6,702 bases of DNA from contig CACXBN010000039.1 in NCBI GenBank assembly GCA_902765885.1, forward strand, positions 1-6,702. Direction: 5' to 3'. Shown here piece by piece: positions 1 through 5,986 of this stretch. The translations under genes were made by a program, and so were the position numbers. Each line of letters begins with the position of its first letter. Positions within the stretch are counted from its first letter, which is position 1. The notes below the pieces were generated by a model, which searched no databases, was not told the DNA's origin, and saw nothing but the letters and a program-made list of their open reading frames with translations. This DNA is from an uncultured Ruminococcus sp. Lineage in GTDB: Bacteria; Bacillota; Clostridia; Oscillospirales; CAG-272.

Positions 1-146
1 ACGAAAAAATATGTGCATTTTGCTACACACAGCTAACAGACATAGAACAGGAAAAGAATGGACTATATACATATGACAGAGTACCAAAATTCGATATCGA
101 AAGGATCAAGAAAGCCACAGAGGCCAAGGCTGCGGTGGAAGATTAA
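1..146 (+). CDS. C-terminal end of a family 2 glycoside hydrolase (partial)
   Basis: An open frame enters the window in frame 3 and ends at TAA 144-146, leaving 47 complete codons. The visible peptide contains CAFCYTQLTDIEQEKNGLYT followed by YDRVPKFDIERIKKA. From knowledge of the family, a stretch of the form 'GFCYTQLTDVEQEVNGLYTYDRKPKFD' is typical of the end of the TIM-barrel domain in GH2 enzymes (beta-galactosidase, beta-glucuronidase and beta-mannosidase relatives). The catalytic glutamates lie upstream of the window, so activity and substrate cannot be read. The last residues are charged and helical, a normal C terminus rather than a break. It is in the same orientation as the transport operon but is separated from it by about 770 bases, a terminator and a new promoter, so it is probably a neighbouring transcription unit. 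The family assignment rests on one short motif. Confidence 0.72.
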   Translation, partial: EKICAFCYTQLTDIEQEKNGLYTYDRVPKFDIERIKKATEAKAAVED

Positions 147-500
147 GAAGTAGATTATCAAGATCATAAAAGGTAGCGCTAATAATTTGTGGTTGCAAAT
201 CAAGGACTATTTAAATTGACGCCACCGGTCAAATGGAAGTCTTATATTGTCTCCATGGGCGCGTAGGTTCGGCTGAGTTCTGCCTACTTAATATAATTGG
301 ATGCGTAGCTTGGTTTTGTATCTGTTGCAATCCTTCCATCATAATGTGGAGAATGTATAGGAATCGGAACGATCTGGTCACGAAAAAGAAGAGAACTGTG
401 ATTCTCACATTTCTTGCACTGGTTATGGCGGAAAGTCAAATGGCTTTGCCGAGCGAAATAAAAACAGATAAAGTCATTCGTCTGATATGGTTGGCAAATG
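147..500. other. Region without a recognised gene between GH2 stop and terminator
   Basis: About 350 bases lie between the glycoside hydrolase stop and the next terminator. One open frame (ATG 233 to TAA 520, 95 codons) exists, but it has no Shine-Dalgarno sequence. Its product is rich in Cys and Trp in its first half, unlike the neighbouring genes, and its stop lies inside the loop of the terminator hairpin. The second half (about residues 48-95) looks slightly more protein-like, with basic residues followed by a hydrophobic stretch, so a decayed gene remnant is possible. The reverse strand also has an open but unrecognisable stretch over about 285-480. The GH2 stop is not followed by a terminator of its own, so this region is probably transcribed as a long 3' untranslated segment of the upstream unit. 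Confidence 0.4.
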
Positions 501-539
501 AAAACGGATTGTTGTATTAATTACATCAGTCCGTTTTTT
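501..539 (+). terminator. Rho-independent terminator of the upstream unit
   Basis: The left arm AAAACGGATTG (501-511) pairs with CAGTCCGTTTT (527-537) through 11 pairs including one G-U. After one T-T mismatch an inner TGTA/TACA stem continues around a TTAAT loop. The right arm runs into six T residues (534-539). On the other strand the hairpin is followed by only four T residues, so it works best for + strand transcription. It would end the transcript coming from the glycoside hydrolase gene and isolate it from the downstream transport operon. Confidence 0.82.
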
Positions 540-606
540 GACTGATTTTTGCTGGCGGGTAGTCAAATGAGGGGTGGCCGAAGAGAGCTTGGTTTTTGCT
601 TTTGTG

Positions 607-639
607 AAAAAGCGAAAAAAAAGCTTCAAAAAAAGAAAA
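607..639 (+). promoter_or_regulatory. Phased A-tracts upstream of the operon promoter (UP-like element)
   Basis: Runs of A lie at 607-611, 615-622, 628-634 and 636-639. Most of their centres are about 10-12 bases apart, roughly one helical turn. They end about 18 bases before the -35 hexamer. This layout is typical of intrinsically bent DNA and of UP elements contacted by the alpha subunit of RNA polymerase, and would strengthen the promoter. The role is inferred from position and composition only. Confidence 0.45.
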
Positions 640-656
640 CCACATTTGTAGTTAAC

Positions 657-685
657 TTGACAATCATATGTTATTGTGGTATCAT
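657..685 (+). promoter_or_regulatory. Sigma-A type promoter of the transport operon, extended -10
   Basis: A perfect -35 hexamer TTGACA (657-662) is followed by a 17-base spacer and the -10 hexamer TATCAT (680-685). The spacer ends in TGG (677-679), giving the TGN extended -10 element. The predicted transcription start is at about 691-693. Transcription would begin roughly 225 bases before the first gene, at ATG 919. It is the best promoter match in the 540-918 gap and the likely promoter of all four downstream genes. Confidence 0.8.
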
Positions 686-698
686 TACTTTTACAATA

Positions 699-720
699 GC
701 ATAATAAATAGTTATTATGC
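699..720. repeat. Perfect 9-bp inverted repeat at the start of the transcript (possible operator)
   Basis: GCATAATAA (699-707) and TTATTATGC (712-720) are exact reverse complements separated by ATAG. The repeat begins about 7 bases after the predicted transcription start. A dimeric repressor bound here would block RNA polymerase escape, so a regulator binding site is plausible. The same symmetry would also fold into a hairpin at the 5' end of the RNA, which can protect a transcript from 5' decay. It lacks the central CG of typical LacI/CcpA operators, so the regulator family is unknown. Confidence 0.5.
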
Positions 721-815
721 CGTATTATAACTAAATCACAAAAAATCTTCCTCATATTATATTAAAGCGAAAAAGAGCAAATAATAACAGGAAGAAAAGG
801 CGTTATGATGAACAT

Positions 816-898
816 GGGGTGTTCTGAATAACAGCTGTTCTTAATCAGAAATAACGCTACCCCCACAGGGGAAGCCAACTTTTCAAGTCGGTTGGCTT
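816..898 (+). promoter_or_regulatory. Structured mRNA leader with competing hairpins
   Basis: Four pairings are visible. GGGGT (816-820) can pair with ACCCC (859-863) and close a long imperfect hairpin, 822-834 with 838-850, built on TTCTGA/TCAGAA with two mismatches. The same C residues (861-864) can instead pair with GGGG 868-871 across a three-base ACA loop. AAGCCAAC (872-879) pairs perfectly with GTTGGCTT (891-898), ending eight bases before the Shine-Dalgarno AGGAGGAG (906-913). No T-run follows, so it is not an intrinsic terminator. Mutually exclusive pairing just before a ribosome binding site suggests post-transcriptional control, but I do not recognise any described riboswitch class. 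A tiny open frame, ATG 805 to TAA 831, overlaps the first arm. Confidence 0.4.
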
Positions 899-918
899 AT
901 GAATCAGGAGGAGCTTAA

Positions 919-3900
919 ATGGGAAGAAATTTCAGGAAGAGAACGATATGTCTGTTGCTCGCTGCGGCGATGGTGTCGGCCGTCTTGCCTGTGGTGGCAT
1001 CTGCAGATGATACTGCAGGTACCAGAACAAACAACAGGACAACACTTCAGGAAATCAGTGAAAGTCTCAACACAAAGCCGTACGCGGATTATGTTGTGAA
1101 ATACGCAGATGTTCCGAGAGCAACGAGTGAAATAGTCATTGACGCAGTTGACTATGATCCCGAATCAACCACGGCTGATGTTTCGGTTGTCGAAAATTAT
1201 GTCGGGTATGACGGGGCTGCTATTAAGATTGAAGACGATGGCAGGGTCAACTGGGTAATAAATGTGCCGGCAGAAGGAAAGTATGCAATGGAAATCGAGT
1301 ATTGTCCGGTAACGAACAAGACGAACTCCATTGAAAGATCGTTATATATAAATGATGCGGTTCCTTTTGCGGAAGCCAGATATCTCATGCTGAAAAAGAC
1401 ATGGGTCAACACTTATGCTGAAAACGGCCGTTTTGAAATGGACTCGAACGGCAATGAGCTCAGACCTGTATCAAATGTTCAGCAGAAATGGGATAAATAC
1501 CAGGTCATGGACTCGAACGGATATTATGCAAATCCTTTTGAGTTATACTTTAAGGCCGGGAAAAACACCATAGGTCTGGAGGCTGTACGAGAGTCTGTTG
1601 TTATTTCCAAGATAAGACTTTATCCATATGAAGACAAAATTTCGTATGCTCAGTATATCGGAAATCATTCTGCAACAGAGGGCACTGATATTATCCACAT
1701 AAATGCCGAAACACCCGACAAAGTTTCTGAATATACGATTTATCCTGTATATGACAGAAAGTCAGCTCTGAGCGAGCCGCAGGATGCAGCAAAAATCAGG
1801 CTGAACTCAATAGGCGGAGAAAAATGGGTATCAGCAGGACAGTGGGTCGAATACGATTTTGACATAGAAAATGCGGGCTTCTACGAAGTGGTGTTCAGAT
1901 ACAGGCAGGATGAACTCACCGGTATGTACACTTCCAGAAGAATTTACATAGACGGAGTTGTTCCGTTCGAAGAAGCAAACTACCTGAAATTCAATTATTC
2001 TACAAACTGGCAGGTTGAAGCTGCCAACAACGGAGCAGACAGTTTCCAGTTCTGGCTCGAGCCTGGACATCATACTGTTAGACTTGAAGTAACCCTCGGT
2101 GAAATGGGAGATGTGGTAAGGACTGTTTCAGGAGTACTGAACTCACTGAACAATGATTACCTCGAGATCATAAAACTGACCGGTGCTACCCCGGACGAAT
2201 ACAGAGATTACGGCTTCGGAAGAGTTCTTCCTCATGTTGTAAGGGACTTTGTCATCCAGGGACAGGCGCTGAGGGAAGTAGTTGAGTATGTTGAGGGAAT
2301 GGCAGGAATCAAATCCGAAAACTCTGCAACAATCGATGAAATACAGAGACTTCTCATCAAGATGGGAACCGACGAAGAACAGATTGCGAAAAACGCAAAC
2401 GATCTTAAGTCTAAAGCCGGAACCCTCGGTGAGTGGATTAACACGGTACAAAAGCAGCCTCTCAGTATAGACTGGATAAATATTCAGCCGGCATCAGCCG
2501 AAAAGCCAAAAGCAGAAGCCAATTTCTTCCAGTCATTCTGGTATGAACTCCAGCAGTTCTTTGCAACATTCTTCAATGATTACAACTCTCTCGGATCATC
2601 CGATGAAAGAGAGCTCGGAGAAGATGCAAAAACCATCGAAGTCTGGGTAACAACCGGTAGAGATCAGGCTCAGATAATGCGAAACCTCATAGATAATGAC
2701 TTCGGACCTACCACGGGAATCGAAGCTTCGCTAAAGCTTGTGGCGGGTGGAACACTGCTCCCGTCTGTACTGGCCGGAATAGGCCCTGAAGTTGCCTTGC
2801 CCGGCGCCGGGGTTGACCCAATTCAGTATGCTATAAGATCTGCCGTAAGAGCGCTTAATCCTGAAGCATATGAGGATCAGCCCGGAGATTCAGAAGATAA
2901 AAAGGCAGACAATGCCAAAATGAGAGAGATCTTCTCAGACTTCCATGATATAGTAGATTCAAGATTCACGGAAGCTGCTCTCATACCGCTTACACTGTAC
3001 GGAAAAACATACGGAATGCCAGACACGCAGTCATGGCCTATGATGTTCTACAGAACAGACGTTCTCGGAGACCTCGGGCTCGAGGTGCCAAAGACATGGG
3101 ACGAGCTGCTTGCCATGATTCCTGTGCTGCAGTTCAACAACATGGAGATAGGCTTGTCGCAGGATTATCAGATGTACCTTTATCAGAAGGGCGGTAATCT
3201 GTGGACGGACGACGGCATGAGAATCAATCTTGATGCAAACCTTTCCCTCGAATCGTTTGAAACGATGTGCAACATGTTCACTCAGTACTCGCTGCCGGTC
3301 GACTACAACGCTGCAAACAGATTCAGAAGCGGACAGATGCCGATATTCATCAGCGATTACACGACATACAACAGCATCGTCATTTTCGCTACTGAGGTAG
3401 CGGGCCTTTGGGAATTCGGACCGATTCCCGGTTTCGAAAAGGAAGACGGAACTATTGACAATACAGCAATTTCCGCCGTGTCAGCTCTGACAATGATGTC
3501 AGGCGCAGACGACATCGAATCAGCATGGAAATTCATGTGCTGGTACACTGATACAAAATTCCAGGTGGACTATTCCAATGAACTCGTTGCAATTCTTGGA
3601 GATGCCGCCAAAAATGCTACGGCAAACATGAACGCACTCGAAGAGCTGCCATGGACTTCAAGAGAATACGGAAAGCTCATGGAGCAGATGCAACACACCA
3701 CCGGAATCCCGAACTACCCCGGCAGCTATATAATAGGACGTTATACAAACTTCTCATTCCTTGCTGCATATAACCAGCACGCAGATCCGGTCAGAACGCT
3801 CCTCGGATATATTAATACTATCAACAAAGAAATCACAAGAAAGAGAACAGAGTTTAATCTGGAAACTCTCGAAGTCGGTCAGACACTTGCCTCAAAGAGA

Positions 3901-4116
3901 CTCGGCCAGGCTCAGGAAGCTATAGAACAATTGGATGAGAGCACAAAGAACTCACCTGCTGTTAAGGCGGCTCTGGAGGCTATCAAGTCTGAAAACATAG
4001 AGATGCTTGCTGAATCTGCAGCGGCACTTGACAAGAACAATGAGGCTCTTTCACTGATTGCTTCGTATCTGAGCGATGCTTCCGAAGCACTTGCGAATTA
4101 CGAATTATATAAATAA
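919..4116 (+). CDS. Modular extracellular solute-binding protein with two CBM-like N-terminal domains
   Basis: This 1065-residue secreted protein is the substrate-capturing part of a carbohydrate ABC importer. The start at ATG 919 is set by AGGAGGAG (906-913), five bases upstream. Residues 1-29 form a signal peptide with a basic n-region (MGRNFRKR) and a signal peptidase I-type site after ASA29; no lipobox cysteine is visible. Residues about 70-237 and 257-421 are two related beta-sandwich domains resembling family 6/35 carbohydrate-binding modules; RSLYINDAVPF (140-150) and RRIYIDGVVPF (340-350) lie exactly 200 residues apart. A mainly helical segment covers about 430-560. Residues about 572-975 form a family 1 solute-binding domain, with TIEVWVTTGRDQAQ, the turn GTLLPSVLAGIGPEVAL, YGMPDTQSWPMMFYR, and RFRSGQMPIFISDYTTYN. 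A charged helical tail follows (about 985-1065). Usual solute-binding proteins have 400-450 residues. Large forms like this occur in Firmicutes beside the same permease pair and an NHL protein. The substrate is unknown. Confidence 0.9.
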   Translation: MGRNFRKRTICLLLAAAMVSAVLPVVASADDTAGTRTNNRTTLQEISESLNTKPYADYVVKYADVPRATSEIVIDAVDYDPESTTADVSVVENYVGYDGAAIKIEDDGRVNWVINVPAEGKYAMEIEYCPVTNKTNSIERSLYINDAVPFAEARYLMLKKTWVNTYAENGRFEMDSNGNELRPVSNVQQKWDKYQVMDSNGYYANPFELYFKAGKNTIGLEAVRESVVISKIRLYPYEDKISYAQYIGNHSATEGTDIIHINAETPDKVSEYTIYPVYDRKSALSEPQDAAKIRLNSIGGEKWVSAGQWVEYDFDIENAGFYEVVFRYRQDELTGMYTSRRIYIDGVVPFEEANYLKFNYSTNWQVEAANNGADSFQFWLEPGHHTVRLEVTLGEMGDVVRTVSGVLNSLNNDYLEIIKLTGATPDEYRDYGFGRVLPHVVRDFVIQGQALREVVEYVEGMAGIKSENSATIDEIQRLLIKMGTDEEQIAKNANDLKSKAGTLGEWINTVQKQPLSIDWINIQPASAEKPKAEANFFQSFWYELQQFFATFFNDYNSLGSSDERELGEDAKTIEVWVTTGRDQAQIMRNLIDNDFGPTTGIEASLKLVAGGTLLPSVLAGIGPEVALPGAGVDPIQYAIRSAVRALNPEAYEDQPGDSEDKKADNAKMREIFSDFHDIVDSRFTEAALIPLTLYGKTYGMPDTQSWPMMFYRTDVLGDLGLEVPKTWDELLAMIPVLQFNNMEIGLSQDYQMYLYQKGGNLWTDDGMRINLDANLSLESFETMCNMFTQYSLPVDYNAANRFRSGQMPIFISDYTTYNSIVIFATEVAGLWEFGPIPGFEKEDGTIDNTAISAVSALTMMSGADDIESAWKFMCWYTDTKFQVDYSNELVAILGDAAKNATANMNALEELPWTSREYGKLMEQMQHTTGIPNYPGSYIIGRYTNFSFLAAYNQHADPVRTLLGYINTINKEITRKRTEFNLETLEVGQTLASKRLGQAQEAIEQLDESTKNSPAVKAALEAIKSENIEMLAESAAALDKNNEALSLIASYLSDASEALANYELYK

Positions 4117-4148
4117 TATATCCGAAACCTGATAAAAGGAGAGAGCAC

Positions 4149-5093
4149 ATGTCTAAAAACACATTAAAACAGGTAAAAACTCGCCGCGAGATGAGCAAGG
4201 CCGAGTGGACATGGTTCCTTGTCAGAAAGAACAAAATGGCATATTTTATGGTAGCACCGTTCATGATTTTGTTCTTCCTGTTTACTATCATTCCGGTCTT
4301 CTTCTCGCTCATTCTGAGCTTTACCTCATTTAACATGCTGGAAGTTCCGAAATTCGTCTTTATGGACAACTACATAACATTGTTCCTCGACGATGACCTC
4401 TTCCTGACTGCACTTAAAAACACACTGATATTTGCGGTCATAGTAGGACCGTCCTCATACATCATTTCATTTGCGGTAGCTTGGTTTATAAATGAACTTT
4501 CTCCGAAAGTTCGTGCATTTGTAACCCTTATATTCTATGCTCCGTCTATCGCAGGTAACGTATATCTTATCTGGGGTACGATGTTCTCTGGAGACCAATA
4601 CGGATATGTCAATGGTTTCCTTATGAAACTTGGCCTCATAGATGCGCCGATTCTCTGGTTCAAAAACCCGGCGTACATTATGCCGCTCTGTATAATGGTT
4701 GCACTGTGGACTTCTCTTGGTACTTCGTTCCTGTCGTTTATCGCAGGTCTGCAGGGCATAAACAAGAGTTTGTTTGAAGCCGGAGCAATCGATGGCGTTA
4801 AAAACAGGTGGCAGGAACTTTGGTTCATAACCCTGCCCTCCATGAAGCCTCAGCTTATGTTTGGTGCCATAGTTTCAATAACAGGATCATTCGGATTCGG
4901 AGGAATCGTGTCAGCCCTTGCAGGCAATCCTCCCGTGGATTATGTCGGATATACGCTGTCCCACCACTTGAGTGAGTACTCAGGCACGAGGTGGGAAGTC
5001 GGATATGCGTGCGCGATTTCTTTCCTGATGTTCCTTATGATGATCGGCGCTAACCTGCTGGTAACAAAATTGATATCGAAGCTGGGTGAGTGA
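4149..5093 (+). CDS. Carbohydrate ABC transporter permease, MalF/UgpA type
   Basis: This 314-residue integral membrane protein is one half of the transport channel. The start at ATG 4149 has AGGAGAG (4137-4143) ahead of it. The gene follows the binding protein by 32 bases with no terminator, so the two are cotranscribed. Six hydrophobic segments can be seen at about 30-57, 89-113, 120-143, 173-200, 235-257 and 284-308. The cytoplasmic EAA loop that docks the ATPase lies at 210-230, reading EAGAIDGVKNRWQELWFITL then P, with the expected Glu, Gly and Pro. The basic N-terminal tail before the first segment fits the MalF-type partner. It should pair with the MalG-type permease immediately downstream. 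The length is normal for the family and no defect is visible. The specific sugar cannot be read from the permease. Confidence 0.93.
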   Translation: MSKNTLKQVKTRREMSKAEWTWFLVRKNKMAYFMVAPFMILFFLFTIIPVFFSLILSFTSFNMLEVPKFVFMDNYITLFLDDDLFLTALKNTLIFAVIVGPSSYIISFAVAWFINELSPKVRAFVTLIFYAPSIAGNVYLIWGTMFSGDQYGYVNGFLMKLGLIDAPILWFKNPAYIMPLCIMVALWTSLGTSFLSFIAGLQGINKSLFEAGAIDGVKNRWQELWFITLPSMKPQLMFGAIVSITGSFGFGGIVSALAGNPPVDYVGYTLSHHLSEYSGTRWEVGYACAISFLMFLMMIGANLLVTKLISKLGE

Positions 5094-5094
5094 C

Positions 5095-5967
5095 ATGAGA
5101 AAACTAAGAACAAGACGACATCAGGTCGTACTCAACAGATCAGCCGGCGGAGATGTCGGTATTACGGTAGTTCTCGTAATAATGGGGATCTTCATGTTCA
5201 TTCCTATGTATTACACGGTTATTCAGTCCCTGAAACCGCTTAATGAACTGTTCTATTTCCCGCCGAGATTTATAGTAGAACATCCGACATTCAACAACTT
5301 CTCAACACTCTTCAACCTGATGAGTGATTCATGGGTTCCGTTCTCGAGATACATATTCAATACTGTACTGATCTCGGTAGCAGGAACTTTCGGAAACCTA
5401 GTTCTTTCGTCAATTTGTGCATATGCATTGGCCAAAATCGATTTTCCTGGCGGAAAACAGTGCTTCTGGATTATTCAGAAATCTCTCATGTTCTCTGCAA
5501 CTGTTGGAGGAATCGTAAACTTCATTATTCTTTCGAAAATAGGATGGATTGACACATATCTCGCTGTTATCGTTCCGGCATGGTGTTCAACTATGGGACT
5601 TTATCTTATGAAGCAGTTCATGGAGTCGAACATCACAACGGAAATACTCGAGTCCGCACGTCTTGACGGCGCATCTGAGTTCAGAACCTTCTGGTCCATT
5701 GCAATGCCGATGGTTAAGCCTGCATGGCTGACTCTTATAATCTTCTCTTTCCAGGGACTCTGGAATATGGGATCATCCGAATATATTTATTCCGAACAGC
5801 TGAAAACACTGAACTATGCCATAGGTCAGATCACCGCAGCTGGAATTACGAGAGCCGGCGCGTCAGCTGCTGCAACCGTTGTTATGATGGTAGTTCCTAT
5901 TACGGTATTTGTGGTATCACAGTCTAACATCATCGAAACAATGGGATCCAGTGGTATGAAAGACTGA
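5095..5967 (+). CDS. Carbohydrate ABC transporter permease, MalG/UgpE type
   Basis: This second channel subunit has 290 residues from ATG 5095. A GTG at 5086 in the same frame would add three residues and overlap the previous gene by eight bases. I prefer the ATG because GGGTGAG (5084-5090) sits just ahead of it, whereas the GTG has only a weak site. The preceding gene stops at TGA 5091-5093, one base before the ATG, so the two permeases are probably translationally coupled. Hydrophobic segments lie at about 20-42, 85-113, 127-147, 152-173, 208-225 and 256-276. The EAA loop is at 186-205, ESARLDGASEFRTFWSIAMP, which is close to the MalG-type consensus. The conserved run MVKPAWLTLIIFSFQ follows. 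It forms the heterodimeric pore with the upstream permease. No ATPase gene follows within the window. Confidence 0.93.
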   Translation: MRKLRTRRHQVVLNRSAGGDVGITVVLVIMGIFMFIPMYYTVIQSLKPLNELFYFPPRFIVEHPTFNNFSTLFNLMSDSWVPFSRYIFNTVLISVAGTFGNLVLSSICAYALAKIDFPGGKQCFWIIQKSLMFSATVGGIVNFIILSKIGWIDTYLAVIVPAWCSTMGLYLMKQFMESNITTEILESARLDGASEFRTFWSIAMPMVKPAWLTLIIFSFQGLWNMGSSEYIYSEQLKTLNYAIGQITAAGITRAGASAAATVVMMVVPITVFVVSQSNIIETMGSSGMKD

Positions 5968-5986
5968 TAAAGGAGGACAGACAATA

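Noticed and set aside
499..514. Partial CcpA (cre) site around TGAAAACGGATTGT
   Set aside because: Several symmetric positions do not match and it is part of the terminator stem, upstream of the operon promoter.
233..520. 95-codon open frame on the + strand as a real gene
   Set aside because: No Shine-Dalgarno precedes the ATG, the composition is Cys- and Trp-rich unlike the neighbours, no family is recognisable, and the stop lies inside the terminator hairpin.
228..569. Three copies of GTCAAATG at 228-235, 435-442 and 562-569 as a repeat array
   Set aside because: The copies are short, irregularly spaced and share almost no flanking sequence, so they are compatible with chance.
598..613. 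GCTTTT/AAAAGC hairpin as a second terminator
   Set aside because: The stem is nearly all A-T and on the + strand is followed by A residues, not T. It fits better as part of the A-tract region.
474..755. 93-codon open frame on the - strand
   Set aside because: The product is low-complexity, derived from A/T-rich spacer, and the frame runs through the promoter, the A-tracts and the terminator of the + strand units.
899..1099. 66-codon frame starting at ATG 899
   Set aside because: It overlaps the start of the binding protein in another frame. Its ATG directly follows a hairpin and has no ribosome binding site, while the strong AGGAGGAG serves ATG 919.
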